Origin: Phaeosaccion multiseriatum
Lineage: Eukaryota; Ochrophyta, other classes
Reading direction: 5' to 3'
DNA: 64,000 nucleotides
Assembly: GCA_965112735.1 (NCBI GenBank)
Contig: OZ218950.1
Span: 1,054,001 to 1,118,000, forward strand
This document shows positions 1 through 21,900 of the stretch, piece by piece. Within the stretch, counting starts at the first letter, position 1. Every line of letters starts with the position of its first letter. The translations under genes were made by a program, and so were the position numbers. The notes beneath the pieces were generated by a model. The model searched no databases and was not told where the DNA came from. It worked only from the letters and a program-made list of their open reading frames with translations.

Positions 1-18
1 AGCAGCCAGATCAGCGGC

Positions 19-8459
<8,441 letters not shown>

Positions 8460-9492
8460 GGACAGGTGACGGTTGGCCCCGAAGCGACTGACTGAGCGAG
8501 GACAGGATGGTAGGGCAGAGAGAGAGAGAGAGAGAGAGAGAGATGGGTCGGTGGTGACTAGCTAGCTCGTGATCAGCTCGCGCCGTTGATATCGTTGACG
8601 CACTTGGGCTCCATGGATTGGGTCCACTCCACTAGTAGCGACGCTTGCAACGACAAGCAAGGCCCTCTTGATGGGCTGCGCGAGGCACACGTTGCAGCTT
8701 GGCGACAGAGAGGAGAGGCGAGCAGGAAAGGGGATGAGCAAAGGCCAGGTATCCCACGTGAGTGAGCGACTACCTGACTAAGTGGGTGAGTGAGTGAGTG
8801 AGTGAGTGAGTGAATGGGTGGGTGAGTGGGTGAGTGAGGTGTCTCCGACACGAGGTCTCGCTCGCGTGCTCTCCTCCCCCCGACCTCCCTTGACTCAAGC
8901 AATTCAAGAGGACGGAGAGAGGGAGGCCTTGACTCAAGCAATTCAAGAGGACCGCCGCTCGACGAGAAGCGAAGCAACGCAAAGAAGCTTGTGCTCCCAG
9001 AGCAGCAGCGATAGTAGCTAGGAGCGAGCGGCCACAGCAGCAGCAGCAGCAGTAGTAGCAGCAGCAGTAGCAGAGGCAATAGCAGCAATGGCAAGAGCAG
9101 CAGCGCCAGAGGGAAGGGCTGACTTAGCTCGGACTGGATTGACTCCTGCCGAACAGGGCCCGCCCGCCAACGCGCTGCGAGTCACCAGCCAGGCCCTCAA
9201 GGAGGAGCAGAGGAAGGAAGCTCTCTCTCTCAAGGAGGTAATAAGGGCCGAGTTACTCATATACAGCAGTGCAGTATAGTATAGTACAATGCAAAGATAG
9301 AGAGAATGGTTACTGATTGTTGGTTAAGTTAATTAATTGATTAAAAATGTTATTGTATTGTAATTGTAATTGTAAATTGTAATTGTGTCGATTTTTCTCC
9401 TCTTTCATTGACATACTTCTACATATTATTTCGCTGACTTATGTGCTGCGTCAGCGAGGGAGTCGTTGATTTGGCCACCTTGTCGACAAAAT
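8460..9492. other. Intergenic region between channel and acyltransferase genes
   Basis: No gene recognised. Contains a (GA)n run (8519-8541), a (GTGA)n run (8785-8840), a direct repeat of CCTTGACTCAAGCAATTCAA (about 8888 and 8930) and CAG-rich sequence (9035-9090). A short open frame at 9088-9279 (+) is Ala/Glu-rich and unlike anything I know. The AT-rich stretch 9280-9430 just upstream of the acyltransferase start is a plausible promoter/5' UTR. Confidence 0.6.
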
Positions 9493-12400
9493 ATGAAGGC
9501 CTGCCGGGGCAAGAGGAGACCAGCGGCTGCGGCAGCTGCTGCAGCTATATTCGTCTTCTCTCCAGTGTCTGTGGTGGGATTCAGTGGTGGTAGCAGTGTT
9601 TGGAAGGCACACAGACTTGGCCCCACCCAGCACAAGCACAAGCACCAACACTTTCAAGCTGCGGCTTCTCTCTACAGGGGCCCTGAAGCGGCGGCAACTT
9701 CGGTCCGGCGATGTGCCTCGGCGGAGGACAATCCTTTGCCATCAGCGACAGACACAGTCACAGACGGGCCCGAGGATGGAAGCGAGATGGAGGGGAAAAG
9801 AGCAGCAGCAGCGGCGGCGGAGAGGAAAAGACTGCAGATGGCCAGGATTGGGCAGGCGGCACCCTCCATGGACAGCAGCAGCAGCACTGAGCAGCAGCAG
9901 CCGCTATTACTGATGCAAGACCAAGAGCAAGAGGACGAGTTGCCTCGAGAGGTGCCCCGACCTGGCAGTGCAGTGATTGGGGGAGTGACCTTCGAAAGAA
10001 TGGGGGCTACAAACAAACCTTCCGGTGCGTGAGTGTTCGCGTGAGTGTTCGCGTGTGTGTCCTGCCTCAATTTGGCTTACATCAAGGGCTTGATCCCTCT
10101 CTACTCTCTGTCTCTCGCTGGCTCGGCCTTATCCCTTGATCCCTCTCTCCCTCTTCTCTCTCGCCTTGTCTCTCTCTCTCTCTCGCCCGCCTTGTTTTCC
10201 TCTCCCTCTCCCTTTCCCTGTCTCTTGTCGTTCTTGTGAAACACAGAGCCTGGGAAGCGAGACCTCGTGCTGTTCATTCCCGGTATCGATGGGATGGACA
10301 TTGAGAGCAGGCTTCAATTCGACTCGCTGTCGCAAGATTTTGATAGCTGGGTGGTCAAGCTGAAGGGAAGGTGTGTAAATCAGCGCGACAAGCTGAAGCG
10401 GGGAAGAGAGAGAGGGGGAAGGGGGGAACGAGAGAGAGGGAGCTCCACTTTGGCAGGAACACAACGGTGTGAGGTGGTCTCACTCAAGCCTTGTATCGAC
10501 GACCCTTTTTCACTGCAGCACTCACACCCTCGTCTTCTCTCACTCCTTCCTCTCTCCCTACACCATATCTCTCCTGTCTCTCCCTCCGCATCCTCCTCTT
10601 CGACCCCCTCCCCCCCACCCCACCCACCCTTTCGCCTCTGCCCAGTGACCGCAACACGTTCGGGCAGCTTGTGACTCACGTCATCGACTTTCTCACGGAG
10701 AAGGCCGCGGAGGAAATGGACGCTTATGGCCTTGATGTAAGTGGCAAAATACTACTACTGCTGCCGCAGTTGCTGCCGCATGACCATAACCAGCTGCTGC
10801 TGCTGGTGGTGGTGGTGTTGTTGGATCATGTACCCACCTCCCAACCTTGCTGCTGTATCACCAACTCCCATACCACGCACCAATCATCAGGCTCCTCGTA
10901 AGGTGTACCTCTCCGGCACCTCGTTCGGCGCTCTCTTGTCCCTGGGTGTGGCTCTCAAGGCCCCCGAGCTGCTGCACGGAGTCATTGCGATCAACCCCGC
11001 CACCTCCTTCACCAGGCAAGGCAGGCAGGGAGGGAGGAAGGGAGGAAAAGAGGGAGGGAGGGAGGAAGGGAGGAAAAGAGGGGGGGAGGGAGGGAGGGAG
11101 GGAGGGAAGGAGGGAGGGAGGGAGGGAGGATGGAGGGAGGGAGGATGGAGGGAGGGAGGGAGGGAGGGAAGGAGGGAGGGAGGGAGGAGAGGAGGTAGGG
11201 AGGGATGGAGGAGAGGAGGAAGGGAGTGGAGGGGGGAGGGGAGGAGGGGAGGAGGATGGCAAGGCGGGAGGGAGGGAGGGAGGGAGGGAGGGAGGGAGGG
11301 AGGGGGGAAGCGCTTGGTGGTGTCAATGCCGTGTAATTGATGCTCTGACCTGCCCCTCTGCCCTTGCTTGGCCCTTCCTCTTTTTCTCCCTCCCTCCCCA
11401 CCCCACCCTCAGGTCAGCATGGCCCCTGCTGGCCCCTCTAGTGACCCGAGCGCCCAACAAGCTCGCGTTCCAGGCTCTCTTCGGGGCCTTCCTCGCAGTC
11501 ACACTCCCCGACACGAGCAACGCCGTCAAGTACTTGGTGCGTGTGGGTGGGTGCGTGCGTGTGGGTGGGTGTGCGGGTGCGTGGGTGTGTGTGGGCGTGT
11601 GTGACAGGGTGCGTGCGTGCGCGTGTCCGCTGGGTGCATTTCTTGCTTGGGCTGCTGTTGACCTGCGGATGCCCAACTTGTTGGCGGGCAATTCGCTCGT
11701 GGCTCTCCCTTCCTATGCTCACGCCCGCAGAAACCCTCTCCGTTCCGCCACCTCCCATCCCCTCTGTTTCCAACTCTTTTTCTCACTCTCTTCCTCTCTT
11801 CCTCTCTTCCTCTCTCTCTCTCTCTCTTCTCTCCTTCTTTCTCCCTCTCCCTCTCGCCCCTGCCTTCTACCTCGTGCGCGCACTCCTCATCCGCACAGTC
11901 CGAATACTCCCGACTTGGCGACGATGAAAAGGGTTCCTTCCTCTCTTCCACCCTTGAGGAGGTACGCGCACTACTCGCACTACTTTCTACGTACTGAATG
12001 TATGAATAGATGCCTTTGCTTGCTTGCTTGCTTTGCTGGCTTGGCCCGCTCTTCGCTGAGAGAATACCATCCTCCTGACTCTCACTTGCAACATGGAGAG
12101 AGAGAAGCATGTAAGCATCTAAGACTCTCAACATCAAAGACGAAGGCCACCCCCAACATCGGACAACTCCCCTCCCTCCCTTTCCCTCCCCTCCGTTCCT
12201 CTCCCTTCCCCTCCCTTCCTCTCCCTTCCCCTCCCCTCCCCTCCCCTCCCCTCCCCTCCCTTCCCCTCCCCTCCCCTCCCCTCCCCTCCTCTCCCCTCCC
12301 TTCCCCTCCCCTCCCCTCCTCTTCCCTCTCCCCTCCCTTCCCCTCCCCACTACTCCTCTTCCCTCCCCACTCCTCCGCTCCCCTCCCCTCCCCTCCCCTC

Positions 12401-12705
12401 CTCTCCCCTCCCCTCCCCTCCGCTCCCCTCCCCTCCCTCCCTTCCCATAGGTGGGTGGTCTCTTCTCTGGCCTCTTCGAGACGCTGACTGCGGAGAGTTT
12501 GAGGTGGAGATTGGGGTCGTGGCTGAAGCTCGGCTGCGACAGAGTCAACCCCCGCCTTCAGCTCCTGCAGGTGAGAGCGAGGACTCAAGTCCACATCACT
12601 TTTTGTTTGTGTCTCTCTCTCTTGTTCTCTCTCCTCTCTCTTCTTCTCTTGTCCCTCGTTTCTTTGTAGTCTAACCGGGGCCTTTTCTACGGTGATGGCG
12701 CGCGC

Positions 12706-12747
<42 letters not shown>

Positions 12748-12985
12748 GCGTGAGAGCAGGTGCCTGTGCTGGTGGTGGCCGGAGAGGAGGACCGTATGCT
12801 TCCATCCGCGGAAGAGGCGGAAAGGTACGGTATAAGCATCGGTATACTCAGAAGAGAGAGGAGGAGAGAGAGGGAGAGAGGAGAAAGGGAGAGAGGAGAA
12901 AGGGAGACACCTACCTGTTTCCCTTCCGTACCCTACAATACGTTAGTCAGTTGCGGGCAGGTTGGAGGAGGCCCCCATCCTCGGC

Positions 12986-13057
<72 letters not shown>

Positions 13058-16000
13058 CTGCTACCCCTTCCCGGGCGGTCTATGGTAGCTGCTGGTCCCC
13101 TCACCCACGCACCCAACCTCACCCCCCCAACTCCATCCAACAGACTAGTGTCAAGGATACCCAAGAGCGAGAAGCTGCTATTGGAGGGAGTGGGTCACGC
13201 AGCGCTCATCGAGCCCCTTCAGTTTAACCTCGGCAAGACTATCAAGGAGTGCTTCTTTTATGCAGGTAGGCAGCAGGAGGAGGAGGAGGAGGAGGAGGAG
13301 GAGGAGGAGGAGGAGGAGGAGGAGGAGGAGGAGGAGGAGGAGGCGGAGGAGGCGGAGGAGGAGGAGGAGGAGGAGGAGGAGGAGGCGGAGGAGGAGGAGA
13401 GGAGGCGGAGGAGGAGGAGGAGGAGGAGGAGGAGGAGGAGGAGGGTAGTTTGCTTGCATTCACTCCCTTCCTCTGTGCCTCCTTTCACACACCCTCACCC
13501 CTCTTTGCTCCTCCGTCTCACTTCACAACACTTCAAACAACACCCTCACCCCTCTTTGCTCCTCTGTCTCACTTCACAACACTTCAACCAACCACACCAT
13601 CACCCCTCTTTGCTCCTCTGTCTCACTTCACAACACTTCAAACAACACCATCACCCCTCTTTGCTCCTCTGTCTCACTTCACAACACTTCAACCAACCAC
13701 ACAACGGATGCATCATCCGTAGCTGAGGAGAGCGAGAGCAAAGACAAGAAAACAACGAAGGCTAAGAAGGTGGTGAAGGAGCGAGACCCCGTGCTGGACT
13801 GGAAGCTTAACCTGGACTCCGAAGCCGCCAAAGAACAGCTTAAAACACTCGATCGAGTCACCAAGCTGCTCAGTCCGGTCACTTTCAGCGTGGACGGCGA
13901 GGGCAAAGTGTTCGAGGGGGCGGAGGGACTGCCGGACTTGGGTGACAAGCCCATTCTCTTTGTTGGCAATCATCAGATTCTAGGATTCGACCTCGGCCTT
14001 ATGCTCAAGGCTGTCCTGGGTGAGTGTGTGTGTGTATGTGGGGGTGGGTGGGTGGGTGGGTGGGTGGGTGGATGTGTGTATGTCTAAGTGTGTAGTGTGG
14101 GTGGGTGAGTTGGAGTTGGAGTTGGAGGGTGTGTGCGTATGTGTGCGTATGTCTATTTTCATTTAAATGTGCGTGTGTGTGTGTGTGTGTTAATGTGTGG
14201 GTGTTTGTGCGTGCTGGCATTTGTGCGTGCTGGCATGAGGTCTTGAGACGTCATGACTGAGCCAGACAATAACTTACCCCTCGCCTCGTCTTCCCACGTC
14301 TCTCTTCCCTCTCGCCCCCTTCCTCTCCTTGTCCCACTCCTCCCCTCACTCACCCTTTTTTTCCTCGATCACCCCCACTACCGATGCCCAATATGGACCA
14401 CTCACAGATGACAAGGGATACGTTCCACGTGGTCTCGCGCATCCGATGGCGATGGTACGTAGAACGTGTACCACACAGGAGCATCGAAGAGACTTTCAAC
14501 CCTCACCCCCATCACTCACTCCCTCGACTCACTTGACTCACTCTCATACTCGCGCCCTCCCTCCCTTGCCCTCCCGCCCTCACCCACTCACTCGCTCCTT
14601 GACTGAAGCACTTACTCACTCACTCGCTCTCCCACTCAGTGACTCACTCACTCACTCATGCACGCACGCACTGACTCACTCACTCCACTCACTCCACTCA
14701 CTTACTCACCCACTCACCCACCCACTCACCCACCCAGTACTCACTCACTCACACCCATTCCCTGCTTACTCAATCACCCACTCACTCACCCACTCACTCA
14801 CTCACTCACTTACTCACTCACTAAATCACTCAATCACCCACTCACTCACCCACTCACTCATCCACCCACTCACTCACTCACTCACTCACTCATCCACTCA
14901 CTCACTCACTCACTCACTCACTCCACTCACTCACTCACTCACTCACTCATCCACTCACTCACTCACTCACTCACTCACTCCACTCACTCACTCACTCACT
15001 CATCCACTCACTCACTCACTCACTCACTAAATCACTCAATCACTAAATCACTCAATCACCCACTCACTCACCCACTCACTCATCCACCCACTCACTCACT
15101 CACTCACTCACTCATCCACTCACTCACCCACTCACTCACTCACTCACTCACTCACTCATCCACTCACTCACTCACTCACTCACTCACTAAATCACTCAAT
15201 CACCCACTCACTCACCCACTCACTCATCCACCCACTCACTCACTCACTCACTCACCCACTCACTCACTCACTCACTCACTCACTCTCTCACTCACTCACC
15301 CACCCACTCACTCACCCACTCACTCACCCACTCACTCACTCACCCACTCACTCACTCACTCACTCATCCACTCACTCACCCACTCACCCACTCACTCATC
15401 CACCCACTCACTCACTCACTCACTCACTCAGGGTATGGGGCCCGCCGCAATAGGAGCAGGCACACCCACCGCCGACGACTCAGGTAGGTTAGGCGGAGGA
15501 GTATGGAGACTTACGATGGCAGCCGATGGGTATGATGGGTACCATGTGTGGGTGTATGGGTTTAGGTGTGCACTGCACCATCACGATGCCTACCGGTGTG
15601 TCCCACCAAGCTCGCGTTATGCATACTTGATATATGTGTATGTATACAATAATTGTTTTCTCTGATCGACCCGCAGTGCTTGCAAGCTCCCTACCTGCCT
15701 ACCTACCCACCTAACTCTCTCTGCACTGTGTACACACTTTCGATTTCTCCCCACACCCTCCCATCCCTTCCCACCCATCCACCTACCCATCCGCGTTGCA
15801 TCATCCACACACACACACACATACACACACACTCGCACGCACACACACGCACACACACGCACACACACGCACACAACAGCAGACACCAAACCCTCCCGGC
15901 CATCGCCTTTCCCACCCCCTCCCTTCGGTCGCCGCTCCTCCTCCTCCTCCTCTTCGCCGCCTCCCTCGGGAAAGCCCAGCCGCAGAGAGCCTCTCCGAAG

Positions 16001-18354
16001 GTAAGGGGTGGGGAGGAGCGCGAGTGAAGAGGAGGGTAGAAAGCGCACTGGTGGGCGAGCCGGGATGGGTGGGTAGGCGGAGAGGGCGAGTGAGAGTGCG
16101 AGCGAGGGGGGGGGGGGGGGGGGTTCTATGGCATGACCGCACACACGTGCCAAGTAGCCGTCCACTTGCCCCTACCCACTTGCCCCTACCCACTCACCCA
16201 TCCACCCACCTCCTACCTCCCTCCCTCCCTCCCTCCCTCCGCCCCTTCCCTTCCCCCCTCCCTCCCCAGTTTGGGCGAGGAGACCATGGGGCAGTTCGGT
16301 GGAGCTTTGAAGAACGCCCCCGGCCTACTTGGCGACAAGGCGAGAAGAGAGGCCAAGGAAGGACCACATCAGGCCAAGGGTGAGGGGGAGAGTGAGGGTG
16401 AGGGTGGTGAGGACGGCCCTGCCTTCCGTCCCGGAGCCATGCCGGCGGTGTTCAGCGAGTTTGGAGCCGTGCCTGTGAGCCCCACCAACTTCTACAGACT
16501 GCTACAGAACGGGGATCCGGTGCTCTTGTTCCCTGGAGGGGGCAGGTGAGTGAGAAGAGGAGTGTGTGTGTGCGTGCGTGTGTGTGTGTGTGTGTGTGTG
16601 AGTGTGTGAGTGTGTGGTTGTGTGTGAGTGTGAATTGTTTGTTTGTGGGGGGTGGGAGGGAGAGAGGGTGGGAGGGAGGGAGATTTGAGCGATGGAGTGA
16701 TGGAGTGATGGAGTGAGTGAGTGGGGGAGTGAAGACCCACCCACCCACCTACTCACCTACCCACCTATCCACTCTCCCTCCCTCCCCCCCACCTACCCAC
16801 CCACCGACTCGTCCGACCCACCCACCCACCCTCTGTCCTGACACCCACCCACTGACTTACTACACCCACCGCCAGAGAGGCCCTCCATCTGAAGGGAGAG
16901 GCTTACAAGCTGTTTTGGCCTGAAGAGAGCGAGTTCGTGAGGATGGCCGCCGCCTTCGACTGCACCATCGTACCCTTCTCGGCCATTGGCTCTGCGGACT
17001 GCCTGGACATCTTGTTGGACGGGGACGAGATAGTGAACTTGCCCTTCGGACTCGGAGACAGGGCAAAGGTGAGAAGCAGAAGAAGAGAGAGGAAGAGAAG
17101 AGAAGGGGGAGGGTAAAGGGGAGGGGGAGGAGGAGGCTTTTAGTTGTTCTTTCCACTGAAGGTCAACCCACCTTGCGCATCCGTGTGTTTGGGGTGGTGG
17201 TGGTGTGAATTGTGGGAGAAGTGGAGCGGTACTGAAACTGAACTGAACCAGACCAACCATTGACTCAATCAATCGCTCAACCAACCAACCAACCACCCAA
17301 CCAATCAATCAATCGCGCAACCAACCAACCATCCAACCTATCAATCACTCAACCAACCAACCAACCAACCAACCAACCAACCAACCAACCACTGGTGCAA
17401 CAGGCCTTCTCTAAAGCCGTCCCAAAGGCTCGCACCACGGGCCCCATGGATAAGGAGCACTTCATCTTCCCCGTAGTCGCACCCCGGACGCCCGCCCGTC
17501 ACTACTTCCTCTTTGGGCAGCCCATCTCGACGGCTTACATCAACAAGAGGGACAGGGAGGAGTGTGAGGTTGTGTACAAGCAGACCAAGAAGGCGGTGGA
17601 GGAGGGTGAGTAGAGTGGAGTGAAGTGGAGGGATGGCAGTGGATGGATGGCAGTGGATGGAGAGAGTGCGCTTGGGGAGTGAAGGAGGGGGTATAGTCCC
17701 TCTCCCTCGCCCGTTTCTCTTCACGTCTCTCTCACACACACTTCTCCTCCCTCCCTCCCTCCCTCCCTCCCCCCCTCCCAGGCATTGACCTCCTGCTGGA
17801 AGCCCGTAAGAGCGATCCTTACCGAGACCCTGCCAAGCGCATCTTGTTCGAGACTGTGCAGGGAGAGAAGGCCCCGACCTTCCCCACAACAATCATCGAG
17901 AAAGGTCCGTTACAGAACGGTCCAAGAACGGCTCGCTGCGGGTGGTTGTGGGGTACAAATCTGAATTTTTTTAGACTAGTAGTACAGGATACAGGTGGAA
18001 GAAGGTCACCGGGGTGGGGCCATGCTGGTGGACCAACGGGCCTGCTTGCCAACTGGAATTGAAACTCACACACCTGCCCTACCCCTATCTATTATCCATC
18101 CCTCGCTGCCTGACCTCGGCTTCCTCCCCCCCCTCCCAGGCGTCGCACGGATGACGAAAAGGGCCTCAAAGGCTAAGGCCAATGCATCCACAACACCAGT
18201 AGCACCACCAGCACCACCAGCACCACCAGCACCACCAGCAGCAGTAGTAGAAGCACCAGCAGCAGACGCAGTTTCTGCTGCAGTATCAGCAGTAGCAGGG
18301 GCAGTAGGAGAAGGAAGAGAAGGAGCAGCAGCACACACATCTTCCGGGATGTGA
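9493..18354 (+). CDS. Plastid esterase/acyltransferase of the phytyl ester synthase (PES/DGAT-like) family
   Basis: 963 residues in 18 exons: 9493-10024, 10247-10370, 10646-10736, 10891-11015, 11413-11536, 11899-11961, 12451-12570, 12760-12824, 13144-13265, 13723-14019, 14408-14454, 15432-15483, 15880-16000, 16270-16545, 16876-17068, 17404-17605, 17782-17904, 18140-18354. The start gives a basic, Ala-rich signal peptide with VVGFSG at its end, like a bipartite plastid signal. The first half is an alpha/beta hydrolase: [11 protein letters not shown] oxyanion-side segment, nucleophile elbow GTSFG (exon 4), [11 protein letters not shown] acid loop (exon 8), catalytic GHAALIE (exon 9). The second half is an LPLAT-type acyltransferase: [31 protein letters not shown] (exons 14-15), [15 protein letters not shown]. 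In plants this two-domain family makes phytyl esters and triacylglycerol in plastids; substrate here is inferred. Exons 11-13 and the Pro/Ala-rich last exon are less conserved and less sure. Intron 4 has a GC donor; the GTCCGT donor after exon 17 is weak. Confidence 0.9.
10853..10865 (-). repeat. Dispersed 13-mer, copy 5 (exact)
   Basis: CTGTATCACCAAC, 25 nt upstream of the acceptor of acyltransferase exon 4. Confidence 0.9.
11020..11312. repeat. (GGGA)n in acyltransferase intron 4
   Basis: Nearly pure purine tract that begins right after the GC donor at 11016; the intron ends in a CCCACCCCACCCT tract. Confidence 0.95.
12985..13056. repeat. (GACA)n microsatellite
   Basis: About 18 perfect GACA units in acyltransferase intron 8. 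Confidence 0.95.
13270..13442. repeat. (GGA)n after a splice donor
   Basis: Interrupted GGA triplets start within ten bases of the donor of acyltransferase exon 9. Confidence 0.95.
13490..13705. repeat. 50-55-bp minisatellite, four copies
   Basis: Units contain CACCCCTCTTTGCTCCTC and CACTTCACAACACTTCAA; adjacent to the acceptor of acyltransferase exon 10. Confidence 0.9.
14510..15431. repeat. (CACT)n array filling intron 11 of the acyltransferase gene
   Basis: About 900 bp of CACT with CACC and CATC variants, ending at the acceptor CACTCAG before exon 12. The flanking exons are only 47 and 52 bp. Confidence 0.95.
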
Positions 18355-18992
18355 CGTACGTGATCAGACTGGTGTAACGTCATAAGACTTACGTACGATA
18401 CGAAGGAAAAGTGTGGCTGGCGCTCTTGTCAGCACTTTGGTTTTTAGTCAAGGAAGCAATTTGCTGAGCTTAAGAGAGCACTTGTATTGTAGTAGGTGGA
18501 CGCGTTTTTGTGCTTTTGTTTCAATAATACATACATGGTAAATATAAAAAACAGTTTTGCAAAGTGGTGTGCTCCCGACCTTTTCCCCGCGCTCTGGTTC
18601 CAGCCTCCCAAGGAGAAACGACAAAACAAAAATATAGAATACAAATATAAAATCGTATTGTACAATTGACCACACAACACATACTCACGGATATCCAACT
18701 ACACTCCACTCCCCTCCACTGCCATCTGCCATCATCACTAGATGGCCGTTGGCCCCGCCTGTCCTACTCTTGTCCCCCCTCCTCGTGCTCTCCCGCCGTG
18801 CCTCCTCCGACCCTGCTCCGGCAGCGAGGCTCGCGCCCAGTGCCCTCTCACCGCTGATCGACCTCTCCTTCTCCTCCTCCTCCCCCTCCTCCTCCCCCTC
18901 CTCCTCCTCCTCATCGTCATCATCATCATCATCATCATCACCATCATCATCATCATCCCCCTCCTCCTTGTCTCCCTCCTTCCTTCCCTCCT
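18355..18992. other. Convergent 3' intergenic region
   Basis: Lies between two stop codons facing each other. AT-richer than its surroundings at 18420-18680, as expected for 3' UTRs and polyadenylation regions, then pyrimidine-rich with (ATC)n around 18913-18955. No coding sequence recognised. Confidence 0.6.
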
Positions 18993-21900
18993 TTAAAGCA
19001 CCTCCTCCCCTCCCACCTTGCCGCTGTTGCCTCTGGCGACGGTGACGTCTTTCTTGGGAAGAGCGCTCTCCTTCACCCCATTCACCGCACCCCTCGCTCG
19101 CTTCACGCCCACCATCAGCGCAAGTCCGGCCACCACCGCCCCGACCGCAATACCAATTGTCATGGCATCAGCTCCTCCTGCTCCTCCGATTCCCGCTATT
19201 CCTCGCGTGGCCTCACCTTCTCCTTCCCCTTCGTTGCCACTCCCTCCACCCGTGGACCTTGCCGTGACGGTGACGTCCACATAGTCGCCATCTGTTGAGC
19301 TCACCTTGTCCACACTGCTCGAGGCTCTGTCGAACCCCGTCAGCAAGGCACTGCCCTGTTCAGTGGCCATGAGAGCCCTAAGCTCAGCGACGGACGTAGA
19401 AGAGAACACCGAGGCGGTACTTGCCCCGACGATGGTGGCTTCGACAGCGAGATGAGCACCGCCGGAACCGGAAGATGCGTCTCCTTCTCCTTCGGTAGAG
19501 GAGGAGCAGGGTGTATCGAAGCCCCTGCGGTGCACAGAGACGGTCCCCTCGTCCACGCCCAGCCAGTCGGCTACGAGCTTCACGAGGCCATCTGTGACTG
19601 CGGTCGAGGAGTCGGTTTCGGAATCGGCCGTTTCAAAAGCGCACGTGTCCACTCCGCCAAAGAGCAGATGGAGGGTGAGGAGGCTCGAATCCACGTACGA
19701 GAAAATGTCCCCGGTCGACTTGCACTTGTCCACATCACAACCAGCGTTGAGGCAAGCGCTGATGACGTCATCTCGATCCATGACTTGCTCCAGACACGAC
19801 TCCGTACAGCCCGTCAGCACGTTGGCATAAGTGCTGCATTGATCGGCATCATCCTCTAGGTAGGCAGCGGGCGAGTCCTTAAAGCAGGTGGTGTAGCAGT
19901 TGGGTGTATCCACGCTACCCCGGTGCGACACCTCACCCTGACAAATATGTCCCCCGGTCCCGAACTCCTTGGTGGAGTGTGCAAAGCCCGTCTTGCCTGT
20001 CGTCGCCGTCGCCAACGCCCTTCGCTCCTGCACCACCCACTCCACCATGTGGGGTGAGTCGCCTCCGCTGGCACTGACAGTGTAGCAGCCGGCGTCAAGC
20101 CCACACACTGCCCTTGTTCTCGAGTCCGTTACTTCACTGACATACGTGCCCGACGCCAGAGCGGTGCCGGACGAGTCAGAGACGGTCCACTCTGCAGCGG
20201 AGGCGGCGGTGGCGGCTGTATCACCAACTGCTGGTGATGATGTGGAAGAGCTCCACGCCGTGTCGCCGAGGTGCAGAGTCACGCTGTTGCCGTCACCCAC
20301 CCCTCCGCAATCCAACATGTCCTCCCCATTGCCGTTACAGAAGCCTCCATCGCTGTGGGGGAAGGAGACGGAGAGCGCCAGCTGGTCGGGCAGGCAGCAA
20401 GGGCATAGCGGGAGGGCATCGTCGTCGCCATCTGCCGCAATGTTCTTGTTCCACCGACACCTTCTGCACCCCATGCCGGCCCCTACACATCCGGGCTCAT
20501 CGGGTTGCTCCAAACACACTCGTGTGTACATGTAGCCGAGTCCACTCTCCATGTCTTGCAGGGTGGTGAGTGCGGGGCAGCCGCCATCACAGGCCTCCGA
20601 GTCGGCATATGAAACTGCCTCTGTTTCTGAAACGCTTGTCAAGCTGCCGGTGCTTGTCAAGCGCGTCTCCTGGCCGGTGTAGTATCCGCAGGACCCGGGC
20701 TTGATGGCAGTGGGGTCCTCATTCGCGCTCTGACCCCCAATCAGATTCAACACTGCCACCACCCCTGTGTCAGAGTGCTCGTGAATATGGCAGTGCATGG
20801 CCGCCTTGCCGCCGAAACGCTCCACTCGGAACCGAATCACAGTTGGCGTGGACGTGCTAATGGTATCGATCCAATCTCCCGAGTGGTACCACCCCGGTAA
20901 GAGAGTGGTGGCCCCCTGCACCCCAATCTTGTCCTGCACTTGCATGTGATTCACATGCATGTGGAAGGGGTGCGGGTTCGAGTCCTCCACGTACCACTGC
21001 ACCACGTCCTGAAACTGCAAATTCATGAGGTAGTCCTCCGGCCCGGTGAAGATCTGACCATTGATGTTGGACCGTACGACGATGGTGTCCTCTACATCAG
21101 GCTCCTCCACTTCACGCAGGTCCTCGAGGTAGTAAGGGCGGCAGGGTGTCCAAGCGTCGAGGTCAGGGGCGGGGGGGGAGGCGCTGGGTTCGACCGAGAC
21201 CGTAAAGAGCGTGTACAGAGCGGCCTGTGCGTGTTGGTGATACAGAGGGGGAGGGGGGGTGTTTAGTAATGAGCGAGCGAGTTAGCAAGGGTAGGAGGCA
21301 TGCGTTTTAATTTGAATTTCATCCCGTGTTGCATTGCCTTTCAATTCATGCTCATCTCAACCCATCTTCATCTTCCATCTTGCTCACCTCATTCCCCTCG
21401 GAAACGGCGGTGAGTGCATACTCCCCCTCGCTACACCGCACCGCCACATCCACTCTCGAGGCGGGCGTAAAGAACATGGCCCCGTCGTCAAGCTGCCTGG
21501 GCACCTCTGAAATGTACACTCCATCGAGGGCAAGCAGCTGCAGAGAGCATTCCCCGTCTGCGACTCCGGTGAGGGTGAAGCGGTGATTCGCTCCATGGCC
21601 GGAGAAGAAGAGGCGAAGACGGTGCCATTGGCCGTCTTCGAGAGAGAGAACGCTGTCGGTTCGACCGTTGGCGAGGTAGAAGGTCTCCTGGTTGGAGGAG
21701 GCTTGGGGGCGAAGGAAGGGGGTGGGGAGGGGGTGCCGGGTCGGGGGGGGGGGGGGATGGAAGTGAGGAGGGGAGGGGAAGGGTGGGGAAGGAGGGAGGG
21801 AGGGAGGGAGGGAGAGAGAGAGAGAGTGTGTGTGTGTGTGTGTGTGTGTGCGTGTGTGTATGTGAAGTCTCTTGGCCATGGCGGGGTGAAGGCAGTCAGG

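Noticed and set aside
9088-9279. Ala/Glu-rich open frame upstream of the acyltransferase gene
   Set aside because: No motif, no splice sites linking it to the neighbour, and CAG-rich start; chance openness is likely.
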